A stretch of 51,644 nt of DNA from Aureococcus anophagefferens (GCF_000186865.1 NW_008705620.1:301-51944); one strand, 5' to 3'. Counted from the first letter of the stretch, positions 1 through 9,197 are shown. Program-made: numbers and translations. Notes: generated by a model not told the origin, from the letters alone.

Positions 1-127
1 TGGACCCCTCGAGAGTCAATTTCACGAACCACGTAAGTTGTGTTGCCGCACGAAGACTGGAACTCATGTGGTGAAAGTGAGGTGTGGTGACTGGCATTGC
101 TCCGCGCCGCGGCTGTTCGTCCCGCAT

Positions 128-1153
128 ATGCCAGAGGAAATCAGCATGATGAGCGCAACCATCGACGCCCACGTGAAGCGCTTCGACAACCTCGGCATGG
201 ACAGCTCCGTGCGCTCCGTGACGTCCGCGTCCTGCGAGAGCGACAAGTTCTACACGACGACGGCCTGGTCGCCGGTCAAGGAGAAGCGCGAGCTGCCGCA
301 GCACATCGCGACGCTCCGCGTGCTCGGCAAGAACTCCGTGAACGTGAACATGGCCATGGCCGAGCTGCTCAACAGCCACGGCTGCGTCGTCGAGCACAGC
401 GAGCAGTTCCGGGACCACGACATCGACGCGTACTTCCAGCGCGTCGAGTTCAAGTACGAGACGATGCGCAAGACGACGGAGCAGCTCGAGGGCGCCGTCG
501 CCGAGGTCTGCGGCCGGCTGGGCCTCGAGTTCCAGCTCAACTGGAACTCGCGGAAGAAGAACGTCTGCGTCATGGTGTCCAAGTACGACCACGTGCTCTG
601 GGAGATCCTGCTCCGCCACAAGGCCGGCGAGCTCGCCTGCAACATCCCCCTCATCATCTCGAACCACGAGGACCTGCGGCCCATCGCCGAGGCCTTCGGC
701 ATCCGCTTCGAGGTCTTCAAGATCACCAAGGACACGAAGCGGGCGCAGGAGGACGCGGAGATCGCGCTCTGCCGCGAGCTCGACGTCGACCTCGTCATCC
801 TCGCGCGCTACATGCAGATCATGTCCGACGAGTTCTGCTCCGCCTTCACGCACCGCTGCATCAACATCCACCACTCCTTCCTCCCCGCGTTCATCGGCTC
901 CAAGCCCTACCACCGCGCCTTCGACCGCGGCGTCAAGCTCATCGGCGCGACGGCGCACTACGCGACGGCCTGCCTCGACGAGGGGCCCATCATCGAGCAG
1001 GAGGTCGAGCGCGTCACGCACCGCGACTCCATCGAGGACCTCCTCCGCAAGGGCCGCGGCGTCGAGCGCCGCACGCTCCTCCACGCGCTCCGCGCGCACC
1101 TCGAGGACCGCGTCGTCGTCTACGGCAACAAGACCGTCGTCTTCGAGAACTAG
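128..1153 (+). CDS. purU: Formyltetrahydrofolate deformylase (PurU-like)
   Basis: Hydrolyses 10-formyl-THF to THF and formate; plant homologues act in mitochondria and keep photorespiratory glycine decarboxylase working. The 341-aa product has an N-terminal ACT domain (about residues 59-135) and a formyl-transferase domain (about 145-335). Catalytic residues are visible: Asn246 and His248 in 'INIHHSFLP', and Asp284 in 'CLDEGPII'. 'VTHRDS' and the C-terminal 'VYGNKTVVF' are PurU hallmarks. The open frame extends upstream to about 38 but only with a TTG, so the first in-frame ATG (128) is used; ATGs at 146 and 149 are alternatives. A perfect donor-like GTAAGT at 33-38 leaves room for a further 5' exon, which might carry the organelle leader that this N-terminus lacks. 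It is the first of four co-oriented genes. Family assignment is firm, the start is not. Confidence 0.93.
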   Translation: MPEEISMMSATIDAHVKRFDNLGMDSSVRSVTSASCESDKFYTTTAWSPVKEKRELPQHIATLRVLGKNSVNVNMAMAELLNSHGCVVEHSEQFRDHDIDAYFQRVEFKYETMRKTTEQLEGAVAEVCGRLGLEFQLNWNSRKKNVCVMVSKYDHVLWEILLRHKAGELACNIPLIISNHEDLRPIAEAFGIRFEVFKITKDTKRAQEDAEIALCRELDVDLVILARYMQIMSDEFCSAFTHRCINIHHSFLPAFIGSKPYHRAFDRGVKLIGATAHYATACLDEGPIIEQEVERVTHRDSIEDLLRKGRGVERRTLLHALRAHLEDRVVVYGNKTVVFEN

Positions 1154-1523
1154 GCGCGCGCCGCCGCCCAAGCCGAACCGGCCGGCCCGCCGGGCCGGGC
1201 CGGTCCCCTCCTCCCCCCGATTCGGAGAAGCGCCCCTCCAGATTTGCACGAAGCTAAATGTCCCTGTGTCCCAACGTGCGTCCATGTGTGTTCAGCGTTC
1301 ACCTCCGGACGGGTGTGTGTTCCGCACGCAACACGGCGCTTCGAAGTGCCCCGGGCCGCTCAAACTGCCGTTGTCCGCGCGGGCACGCGCGAGGCGTCGG
1401 ACGGCGACGCGCGCGCGCGCTCTTCAACTAGCCAAAGTTGATTTTGCCACGCGAGGCCTCGAGCTTTGGCTTGTGAGCTGCAGCCATCCCGAAGAAAGTG
1501 CAGTTGGGGGCCCGAAGTGCAAC
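1154..1523. other. Intergenic, no gene seen
   Basis: 370 bp between the deformylase and the first FNT gene. There is a pyrimidine/purine-skewed 3' flank and no conserved frame, RNA gene or repeat that I can recognise. It must contain the promoter of the FNT gene. Confidence 0.5.
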
Positions 1524-2546
1524 ATGTTACGCGCCTTCTCCCGCCCCGGAGCCCTCCTGGGCCGCGCCTCGACGCTCAAAACCACAACAACAACGCCCTG
1601 GTTCAAGCAAACCAACGCGCTGCAGACGCTGCTCGCGCCGGCGAAGAGCCTCGCGCGCCCCGGCGCCGCGGCGGCGCTGCGGCCGGCGGCCTGGCGCGCG
1701 CCGCTCGTCGCGCGGGCCGTGCCCGTGCGCTGCCTCTCTGCCGTCGTGCCCGACGAGAAGAAGCCCGCGGCCGCGGCCGCGCCGCCGGCGCCGTTCGACC
1801 CGAACAAGACGATGGGCATGCTCGAGACCGTGGGCGGCGTCCAGCGGGACCGGTCGTCGGCCCAGCTCTTCGCGTCGTCGTTCCTCGGCGGCGCCATGCT
1901 GAGCTGGGGCTCCATCCTCATGATGGTCGTCGCCGGCGGCGCGCCGTCGCTCGCGGCGGACCCGGGCCTCCAGTCGCTGCTCCGGGGCATGGTCTTCCCG
2001 CTGGGCCTGAGCCTCATCGTCCTCAGCAAGAGCGAGCTCGTCACGGCGAACTTCCTCACGCAGTACCTGCCGAAGCCGTCGCCGGACGCGCTCCGCGTGC
2101 TCTCGGTGTCGTTCGCCGCGAACCTCGCGGGCTCGCTGGCCATGGTCGGCCTCGCGTCGTCGGCCTGCCTCTTCACGCCCGGCGCGGCGGCGCTCCTCGT
2201 CAAGGCCGCCTCGGGCAAGGCCGCCCTCGCGCCGTCCGTCGCCTTCCTCAAGGGCGTCGGCGCGAACTGGCTCGTGAACCTGGCCGTCTTCCAGGCCGCG
2301 AGCTCGCCGACGGCGCCGGGCAAGATCGCCGCGCTCTGGCTGCCCATCATGACCTTCATCACGCTCAACCTCGAGCACTCCGTCGCCAACATGTTCCTCC
2401 TGCCCATGGCCTCGGCGCTCGGCGCCGAGTTCACCGTCGCGGACATGGCCGCGAACATCGGCGTCGTCGCGGCGGGCAACGCCGCGGGCGCCGTGCTCCT
2501 CGTCGGCATGCTCCAGAAGTTCTCGCTCTTCGGCGAGCAGAAGTAG
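1524..2546 (+). CDS. Formate/nitrite transporter (FNT) with organelle presequence
   Basis: FNT proteins are pentameric channels for formate, nitrite and other small monovalent anions. The 340-aa product starts with about 75 residues rich in Arg, Ala, Ser and Thr and without acidic residues ('MLRAFSRPGALLGRAS' to 'PVRCLSAVV'), a classic mitochondrial-type presequence. About six membrane segments follow. FNT signatures seen: 'LSKSELVTANF' (the omega-loop region), 'GVGANWLVN', and 'NLEHSVANMFLLP' with the central pore histidine His285. A lysine lies just before the 'GANWLV' helix, as in the family. The ATG at 1524 is chosen because the frame upstream of it is non-coding-like. It lies between the formate-producing PurU and cyanase. 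A plastid rather than mitochondrial destination cannot be excluded. Confidence 0.92.
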   Translation: MLRAFSRPGALLGRASTLKTTTTTPWFKQTNALQTLLAPAKSLARPGAAAALRPAAWRAPLVARAVPVRCLSAVVPDEKKPAAAAAPPAPFDPNKTMGMLETVGGVQRDRSSAQLFASSFLGGAMLSWGSILMMVVAGGAPSLAADPGLQSLLRGMVFPLGLSLIVLSKSELVTANFLTQYLPKPSPDALRVLSVSFAANLAGSLAMVGLASSACLFTPGAAALLVKAASGKAALAPSVAFLKGVGANWLVNLAVFQAASSPTAPGKIAALWLPIMTFITLNLEHSVANMFLLPMASALGAEFTVADMAANIGVVAAGNAAGAVLLVGMLQKFSLFGEQK

Positions 2547-3067
2547 GCGACGAGCGACCGCGCCGCGGACCAAGCCGCGGCGCCCCGCCGCCTGCGCATA
2601 AGAAGAACCGCATCGTGGCTGGCTTTATATGGGGTGGCCGGCGGTGCTCGCGGGCGTGGCCGTCAAGGTTTGGAACCGGCGAAAGCAACGTCTAGAATCA
2701 ACGTCGGCGAGGCGTGCTGGCGCGCGGTTTTGGCGGCGACGCGTAGCACCGCGGCGAACTTCGCGGTCGTCGTCCGGACACGGCGCGGCGCGGCGCGGAG
2801 ACTTGGGGGCAAGCCGCAGAGCGCCGAACCGCGCTGCGGGCGCGCGAGGAGAGCTCGTCTCGGGGCCTTCGGACGCGTCGCCGCGGGGAACACGAGCCTC
2901 ATCACGCTTTGTTGGACTAGTTATTGAAGGGGATGCGCGCCCGACTGCGTCCGTCCGGGGAGGGGAGGCAGGTCCGCGGTTTGTTGCAGTCGCTGAATGA
3001 AAGTTCTTCGGGTGGGTGCAGCAACACACGTGGCCAGATCGTGGCCTCCTGACATCCACAGCGTACC
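2547..3067. other. Intergenic, no gene seen
   Basis: 521 bp upstream of the cyanase gene. A TATA-like TTTATAT lies near 2624-2630 but is over 400 bp from the cyanase ATG, so it is not an obvious core promoter for it. Open frames here are short and lack protein-like composition. Confidence 0.45.
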
Positions 3068-3643
3068 ATGCTCGGCCTCGCCCTCCGCCGCTCCTCCTGC
3101 ATCGCCTCCACGGTGCCGCGCCGCGCGCTCGCGCCGGCGACGCGCTCCTTCGCGTCGCCGCCCATCGGCGACCTCGCCGAGCGCCTCATGGCGTCGAAGA
3201 AGGCCACGGGCAAGACCTTCGACGAGATCGCCGACGGCCTCGGCTGGACGAACGCGTACACGTGCCAGCTGCTCCTCGGCCAGGCGCAGCTCAAGCCCGC
3301 GTCGCGCGCCAAGTTCTCCGCGGCGGTGCCCGGCATCTCGGCCGAGGACCTCGACACGCTCGAGGTCGCGCCCATGCGCGGCTTCGACGACGAGATCCTC
3401 AAGGAGCCCAACGTCTACCGCACCTACGAGGCGATCACGCACTACGGCAACGCCATCAAGCTCCTGATCAACGAGAAGTTCGGCGACGGCATCATGAGCG
3501 CGATCGACTTCTACTTCACCGTCGGCTCGACCGTCGGCAAGCAGGGCGAGCGCCGCGTCGTGCTGACGTTCAACGGCAAGTTCCTCCCGCACATCGAGCA
3601 GAACGCCGCGGACAACACGGCGCCGTCGCCGGAGGCCAAGTGA
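3068..3643 (+). CDS. cynS: Cyanate hydratase (cyanase), organelle-targeted
   Basis: Converts cyanate plus bicarbonate to carbamate and CO2, giving ammonium. It detoxifies cyanate and supplies nitrogen. The 191-aa product is a complete cyanase of about 158 aa behind a basic leader of about 30 residues ('MLGLALRRSSCIAST', then 'RRALAPATRSFAS'), which suggests mitochondrial or plastid import. The catalytic triad is intact: Arg118 and Glu121 in 'YRTYE', and Ser144 in 'GIMSAIDF'. All three are offset by +22 from E. coli Arg96, Glu99 and Ser122. The N-terminal helical domain (about 33-100) and the C-terminal 'NGKFLPH' are also present. The gene lies between two FNT genes whose expected substrates (formate, nitrite) resemble cyanate in charge and size. 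Confidence 0.96.
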   Translation: MLGLALRRSSCIASTVPRRALAPATRSFASPPIGDLAERLMASKKATGKTFDEIADGLGWTNAYTCQLLLGQAQLKPASRAKFSAAVPGISAEDLDTLEVAPMRGFDDEILKEPNVYRTYEAITHYGNAIKLLINEKFGDGIMSAIDFYFTVGSTVGKQGERRVVLTFNGKFLPHIEQNAADNTAPSPEAK

Positions 3644-4353
3644 AGACCCGAGGTCCGCGGCCGCCGCGGAGACCCGTCGTCCGGCATCGATCGAAGGGCG
3701 AGCGCCATGCGCCGCCAGTAGCGGGTAGCTAAGAGTCCCGTAGCGGCGTGCGTAGCGGCGCGGCGTCGCCGGGGAGGAGGCCGCGGCGACTCGCGGCGGG
3801 GACGCGGTAGCCTTCCCGCGTTCAGGGACTGATTGGCCGATAGGCTTCCTCGAGACGAGTACCGTGTGCATCCGTGTGCGGACTGGCCGCCGAGCCGAGA
3901 TCGCGCTGCGATTTGCAAATTGCAAGCGAGGCCGCCGCGCCGCGGTCGCGGACCACGCGGCGCGCGGGCGGATCTCGAGCATCTTACAGAGAGGGGCCGG
4001 GTGCCGCATTGGGGGTAGGGTAGAGCTGGAGGAGCGTGGTGGCTCCGCGTACTGGCGTAGGCGCGCGTGTGTCTCGCCTCCGGACGTCTCCCCAGTCGCC
4101 GATTGTTGCCGTGATTGAGTGAAACATTTGGGTGACCTTTCCTTTGGTCGCCTCTTCGAACACGCAGAATATCGTATAGAAGGTCAGCGCTCGCGCGCCG
4201 CCGCTCCCGCCCCGCGTACCACCTCCCGCCGCGCCCGCACGCTCCTCCCGCCCTCCACCACCCCTCCACCACCTCTCGCGCGACTTTCCCCCGCGAAAAT
4301 CGCCCGGATATTCGCCTCGCCGCGAACTTGAACGATTTAGGACACTTGTCACC
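3644..4353. other. Intergenic, 5' region of second FNT gene
   Basis: 710 bp with no supportable gene. The last 60 bp are AT-richer, and the FNT start sits in an excellent eukaryotic initiation context (ACCATGG at 4351-4357). A long antisense frame crossing this region is a GC3 shadow. Confidence 0.5.
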
Positions 4354-5463
4354 ATGGTCGCCCACAATGTCATCGCCCACTCCAACGCCCACACGCTCCC
4401 CCGTCCCGTCCAGTACGAGAACAAGTTCATGCACGTGAAGCGGGTCTTCAACACGCAACCCGAGGTCATGGGCTTCGTCATCTGCGTCGGCGAGACCATC
4501 CACGAGCGCATGCTCAAGAAGCCCCTCATGACGTGCCTCCTCTCCGTCCAGGCGGGCCTCCTCCTCTCCTTCGGCATCCTCATGTCCTGCCAGGTCGGCG
4601 GCCGCTGGGGCTCGTCGACGGGCGTGAACAACTTCGTCTTCGCGGGCTTCGGCATCCCGTTCGGCCTCACCTTCATCGTCATGTGCCAGGGCGCCGAGCT
4701 CATCACGGCCAACTACATGTTCTGCACCTTCGCCGTCCTCGCCGCCGAGCCCGAAGACCGCATGCGCCAGATCAAGGGCCTCCTCGGGAACTGGTTCGTC
4801 TGCTGGTGGGCGAACCTCGGCGGCGCCGTGCTCCACTTCGTCGTGTTCGCCTGGTCCTCGGGCCTCATGAAGACCGTCGCCGTCGACAACGACCCCTACT
4901 CGGACCCGACGGGCTCCCTCGAGAACCTCGAGAAGCTCTGGTACGAGTCGGCGGCGTCGTTCCGCGAGGACTTCAACGGCGACTTCTGCACGCGCGGCAA
5001 CTGGGGCAACGCCAACGTCTGCAAGGTCATGAAGGTCTGCCGCGCCAAGTGCACGGCCGCGTTCACGACGTCCATCATCCGCGGCGCGGGCTGCAACTGG
5101 ATGGTCTGCCTCGCGATCTGGCTCCAGATGATCGCGACGGAGCCCATCTCCAAGTTCATCATGATCTGGCTCCCGATCGAGCTCTTCATCTCCTCCGGCT
5201 TCGACCACCTCGTCGTCAACCAGTTCCTCATCCCCGCGGGCATCATGACCGGCGGCCACTACCTCGACAGCCGCTGCAACTGGGGCAACGCGTTCTGGTT
5301 CAACTGGTTCCCCGTCACCCTCGGCTCCATCATCGGCGCCTGGTTCCTCGTCTTCCCGTTCTGGCTCATCAACAAGGACGGCTGGTACGCGGGCGTCAAG
5401 CAGCGCGCCGCGATCACCGAGGCCGAGACCAAGTTCGTCGACGGCAAGGTCGAGGACGCCTGA
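4354..5463 (+). CDS. Formate/nitrite transporter family protein, long-loop form
   Basis: 369 aa, six membrane segments. The FNT motifs 'CQGAELITANYMF' and 'AGCNWMVCLAIWL', and 'GFDHLVVNQFLIPAG' with pore His285, are all present. Unlike the first FNT it has no presequence (it starts 'MVAHNVIAHSNAHTL'), so it probably sits in the plasma membrane or an endomembrane. Between membrane segments 3 and 4 there is an unusual hydrophilic loop of about 60 residues (about 175-235) containing five cysteines. Most bacterial FNTs have a short loop there. Substrate could be nitrite, formate or, by context, cyanate; sequence alone cannot decide. It is the last gene of the co-oriented cluster. Confidence 0.92.
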   Translation: MVAHNVIAHSNAHTLPRPVQYENKFMHVKRVFNTQPEVMGFVICVGETIHERMLKKPLMTCLLSVQAGLLLSFGILMSCQVGGRWGSSTGVNNFVFAGFGIPFGLTFIVMCQGAELITANYMFCTFAVLAAEPEDRMRQIKGLLGNWFVCWWANLGGAVLHFVVFAWSSGLMKTVAVDNDPYSDPTGSLENLEKLWYESAASFREDFNGDFCTRGNWGNANVCKVMKVCRAKCTAAFTTSIIRGAGCNWMVCLAIWLQMIATEPISKFIMIWLPIELFISSGFDHLVVNQFLIPAGIMTGGHYLDSRCNWGNAFWFNWFPVTLGSIIGAWFLVFPFWLINKDGWYAGVKQRAAITEAETKFVDGKVEDA

Positions 5464-6209
5464 GCAAGCAAGCAAGCGTTGTACATAGCTACGTGAATCA
5501 AGAAGTCGAGACCCGGACCTCAAACCGACCGGCCGTCTCTCCCCCCGCCGCTCCCGCCGCGGCCCGCCCCGTCGGGCCTCGGTTCGCCGCCGCCCCCGCG
5601 GTTCCGTCCCACGGAAGACCGCGCGCGCCGCGCCTTGTGTGACGCCCCTGCACGTAATCCCATCGAATCGCTCCGCGGGCTGTTTCTCGGTCGCCGATGG
5701 GTCGGGCCGCGCGGGAGCGCGTTCGGAGCGCGCGGCGGGAGGCGGGAGGCGCGCGCGCGGCCGCGGAGGCGATGCAGGAGGAGGGGCGCGGCGGCGAGTA
5801 GGCCGGGGATGCGAGATGCGGCGCGCCTACGCGTGTCGGAGCGCTTTTGCGACCGCTCCGAGCCGCATTTGACCTTCGGAAAATGTTGCACGTTTTACGT
5901 GCAACTCAACAAAACTGGTGCAAAGTCAACAACCGAAGATTGAGGTGATTTAGGCGCCACCATGCGTCCGCAAGTGCCCCCGGCACGCGTGGAACCGCCC
6001 GTCGACGCGGCTGCGTCGGCACGGGCGTCCGGCGTCGCCGCGGCGTCGCCGCGAACTCGATGGTCGCCGCGCGGAATCAGGTGCGAGGCGCGCCTCGGAG
6101 GCTCGGACGCGCCACACCAGCAAGACGTGCCTTCGGGACGCGCGCCTTCATGTCAAATCCAAGAACACACCACGTCCCACAACACAGCTTAGACCGTCGG
6201 GCCGCGCGG
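5464..6209. other. Intergenic with AT-richer patch and a perfect 7-bp hairpin
   Basis: 746 bp between convergent genes. Around 5870-5945 the DNA is AT-richer and holds an inverted repeat at 5886-5904 (TTGCACG, loop TTTTA, CGTGCAA). Short frames in the region are low-complexity and unsupported. Confidence 0.45.
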
Positions 6210-6814
6210 CTACGCCTTCTTCTTCTTGAGCGGGTGGACGGTCTCGCCGTAGGTGTTCACGGCCGTCGTCGCCTTGATGGAGATCATGCCGTAGACCATG
6301 CTCACGAAGGTCGCGATGACGTAGTTGTCCGTGAGGTGGAAGCCCGCCTGGCCTGCGCGGGACGGACGCTCGGCGGCGGCGCGCGGCGCGGCGGACGCGG
6401 CGCCGCGGGCTGTGGTCGTAGAACGCCTTGAAGCACGGCAGCATGACGGTCTGGACGAGAACGAAGATGAGCGCCGTGACCATGAACGCGTAGAGCTGGT
6501 ACCTGCGGCGCGGGCGGCGGCTCGGCGGCGGCGGCTCGGCGGCGGCGGCCCGGCCTCGGCGGCGCGCGCGCGGCGCCGGCGGCGCGCATGACGTCGAGCT
6601 CGTTGTCCTTGCAGCGCGACGTGTAGTAGCCCGCGGCGCACGTGAACGCCGACATGCCGCAGACGGCGATGCAGCTGAGCGGCGTGAGCACGATGGGCTG
6701 GAGGACGACGAGGAAGAAGCACGAGATGATCGCCGCCCCGCTCTGGCATCTAAACCACTTGATGAAGGTGCGCTTGGCGACGTCGATGGCCTCTTGTTCG
6801 GCGGCTGACGGCAT
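6210..6814 (-). CDS. Small four-pass membrane protein, three exons
   Basis: Unrecognised protein. Exon 1 (6814-6588) encodes 'MPSAAEQEAIDVAKRTF' and two hydrophobic segments. Exon 2 (6502 to about 6390) encodes 'QLYAFMVTALIFVLVQTVML', a third segment. Exon 3 (about 6352-6210) encodes 'NYVIATFVSMVYGMISIKA' and ends in 'HPLKKKKA'. The hydrophobic stretches fall in three different frames separated by GC-rich, stop-free DNA ending in CAG, so two introns are inferred. For intron 1 (6587-6503) only a GC donor restores the frame; the intron 2 donor is ambiguous. The C-terminal KKKA fits a KKXX ER-retrieval signal. Function unknown; ER membrane residence is an inference. Confidence 0.6.
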
Positions 6815-7262
6815 GATGAGCTGTGCTGTCGTCGCTGGTGGCGCGCGACGTCGACGCGGAGCTTGTTTGGATCACAATTTGTGCGTCGAGGCTCGAGCTG
6901 CAGCTGCACACGCCGGGTTTCAGTTGGAATCGGCGGCCTACCCGACGCCCTGCGTCGCGAGACATGGGGCCGATTCGGTCGCCGCACTCGTCAGGCGGCT
7001 GGGGCGCACGCCCGGACAGATCCGCCGGGTCGGGACCGGGACGCATGGCGTCGAGCGCGCGGACCCGCTCCACGACGTCGCAGTGGGGTCGTACACGTGG
7101 ACGCAGGCAAAGACACGCCGGCGCGCGCGTCGCAGACGCATCGAGGAGGCTGAAGAGAGGGCCTCGGAAGGCAGCACGTGAGCCTAGGCTCGCGAGAAAA
7201 AACGGCACCGTGCACGGCAACCACAAAAGAATTCATAGGCAGCCCGCCCGCGGTTTGGAACG
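6815..7262. other. Divergent intergenic, no gene seen
   Basis: 448 bp between the start of the minus-strand membrane protein and the start of the plus-strand coiled-coil gene. It probably holds both promoters. No clear TATA box, RNA gene or repeat. Confidence 0.4.
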
Positions 7263-8951
7263 ATGATGAGCGGCGTCGTCGGCGGCGCGCCCGGCGTCGA
7301 CGGCGTCGGCGCGTCCGCCGCCGCCGCCCCCGGCCCGCCCCTCGACGCGACGTCGACGATCCCGCTGCTCTTCTCGCAGCACGTGAGCGACCTGCACGTG
7401 GCCCTGGGCCGCCTCCAGTACACCAAGGCGAAGCACTGCTCCGAGCGGAGCGGCTGGGAGAGCACGAACGCGCAGACCGTGCTCGCCTTCGAGGACGCGC
7501 TGCGCGTCCTCGACCGGGAGCGCGACGAGCTCGTCGCGGAGGTCGACTACCACCACTCCACGTGCCGGTCGGAGCTCGAGGCGGCGCGCGACCGCTGCGC
7601 GGCCGAGGCGGGCGCCGCGGCGGTCCTCGCGGACATCGACCGCCAGTGCCGGCTCCTCGACGACGTCGCCGAGGCCGTGCAGCGCGCCATGCGCGCCCAC
7701 AACCGCGAGGCCCTCGTCGCGCACTTCCCGAAATTGCTGCGCCGCTGCGACGACGTGCTCTTCGACAGCCACCGCCTGAGCGAGAAGGCCACGGACGCGC
7801 CGCGGCTCGCCCTCGACGACGTCGGCAAGCTCCGGAGCCTGCGGGACCGCGTCACGTCCGCCCTCGGCCAGGGCCGCCGCGGTGCGGCGGCCGCGCCGCC
7901 CGCCGCGGCGCCCGCGCCCGCCGCGGCCGCGACGCCGCGCGCGGCCGTCGTCGGCGCGGAGACGGGCGTCCTGTCGCGGCGCCTCGCGGACCTCGACCGC
8001 ACGCTCGCCGCCGAGGGCTGGCAGGACCGCGCGGCGCAGCCGCGCGCGGGCCGGAGCCCCGCGGCCCGCCGCGGCGACGAGAGCGACGAGAGCGAGCCGG
8101 ACGTCGGCAGCCACCGCGCGAGCGCCGTGGCGCGCACGACCCAGGGCGGGAATATCCACGCGTTCCAGAGAGAGGATGTTTCCGACCGCTCGTCCGAAAC
8201 GAGAGACGCGCCTCGCTCGTCGGAAACTCGGCAAAAAAAGAAGTGCGCGCCAGGCATGCTCGAGTCCATGCGCGACGAGGTCCACGCCATGAACGACCAC
8301 CTCGAGGGCGCCGCGTACGTGCCTGCGGCGCCGCGGCCGCCGCGGCCGCCGCCGCCCCCCGACCTGGACCCGGACGCGGAGGCGGACCGGGCCCTCCGCG
8401 AGGCGGACCGGGCGCTCGAGTCGGACCGGGCCCTCCGCGAGGCGGACCGGGCCCTGCGGCGCGCGCCGGCGGCGACGCCCGAGCCGCCGCGCCGCGGCGG
8501 GAGCCCGCCGGAATCGCGCGCGACGCTCGACGCGGCCGCGCGCGCGGCGACGCTCGGCGCGGCGGCCTTCGGCGCGGCCTGCGCCGGCGCGGCCTGGGGC
8601 GGCGCCGCCGCGCGCGGGCCCGCCGCCGCGGAGACGCCGCCGCCGCGCGCGCCGCCGGACGCGGTCCGCGACGCCGCGGCGCCGCCGCCGCCGCGCGTCG
8701 ACGCGAGCGACCGCTACGCGGACCTCCTCACGTCGAGCCTCCAGCGCGTGTCCCTCGACTCGGAGCGGGCGCACCGCGACGCCGCCCTCGCCGCCGTCGC
8801 CCAGGACCGCGCGGCGGGCGCCGTCCCCGTCTTCCGCAGCGTCGAGGAGTCCGCGCGCGCCTTCGACGAGCTCACGAGGCGCGGCGCGCCCTACGACCCG
8901 GGCCCGCGCCCCGACGACCGCTTCGCCGCGCCCGCGCCCTACCCCTACTGA
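7263..8951 (+). CDS. Coiled-coil, low-complexity protein with probable introner
   Basis: Not recognised. The N-terminal 190 residues look folded and helical ('LLFSQHVSDLHVALGRLQY' through 'LRSLRDRVTSAL'). The rest is rich in Ala, Pro and Arg, with a four-fold repeat of the type 'EADRALR' (about 8375-8460) and a proline-tyrosine tail ('APYPY'). Two ATGs are adjacent at 7263 and 7266. An AT-richer 120-bp stretch (8134-8253) is read through in frame but resembles an introner. Removing it joins 'SAVAR' to 'MLESM' and gives 522 aa. Whether it is spliced is inference. Confidence 0.65.
   Translation: MMSGVVGGAPGVDGVGASAAAAPGPPLDATSTIPLLFSQHVSDLHVALGRLQYTKAKHCSERSGWESTNAQTVLAFEDALRVLDRERDELVAEVDYHHSTCRSELEAARDRCAAEAGAAAVLADIDRQCRLLDDVAEAVQRAMRAHNREALVAHFPKLLRRCDDVLFDSHRLSEKATDAPRLALDDVGKLRSLRDRVTSALGQGRRGAAAAPPAAAPAPAAAATPRAAVVGAETGVLSRRLADLDRTLAAEGWQDRAAQPRAGRSPAARRGDESDESEPDVGSHRASAVARTTQGGNIHAFQREDVSDRSSETRDAPRSSETRQKKKCAPGMLESMRDEVHAMNDHLEGAAYVPAAPRPPRPPPPPDLDPDAEADRALREADRALESDRALREADRALRRAPAATPEPPRRGGSPPESRATLDAAARAATLGAAAFGAACAGAAWGGAAARGPAAAETPPPRAPPDAVRDAAAPPPPRVDASDRYADLLTSSLQRVSLDSERAHRDAALAAVAQDRAAGAVPVFRSVEESARAFDELTRRGAPYDPGPRPDDRFAAPAPYPY
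8134..8253 (+). mobile_element. Probable degenerate introner element (GC-AG intron)
   Basis: 120 bp, a multiple of three. It begins GCACGACC, continues with an element-like end CAGGGCGGG, and finishes GCGCGCCAG before exon sequence GCATGCTC. The 8-bp flanks match at 5 of 8 positions, as expected of an old target duplication. The core contains ATCCACGC, GCTCGTCC and CCGAAACGAG, also found in the introner at 46365-46565. Within it GTTTCCGAC and GTCGGAAAC form an inverted pair. The donor would be GC. Confidence 0.5.
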
Positions 8952-9197
8952 ACGAGCCCCTACTCGCCGCCGTTTCGTATCCGCGGGAGCTGGAACAAAT
9001 CTTCAACATTGTGTTGGAGAGCAGCCATCCATCGCGCTGATAGCGGCCCCTCCGCCCGTGGTGCCTCCGCCCTGTAGCTCCGCCAGCCTTGCGCCGGACC
9101 GCGCGGTCGCACATCCGCTGCGCTCGGGTCGGCCCCGCCGCCGCCCTCCGCCCGCGCGGCCCGTCGCCGGCTCGCGCCGGAGCCGCCGGGCGGCGCC

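Noticed and set aside
38..127. Deformylase start at position 38
   Set aside because: That codon is TTG; eukaryotic nuclear genes start at ATG and residues before 128 lack family similarity.
3511..5523. 670-aa minus-strand open frame over the cyanase/FNT region
   Set aside because: Antisense shadow of high-GC3 genes. Low-complexity Arg/Glu/Asp composition, and it crosses two well-supported genes.
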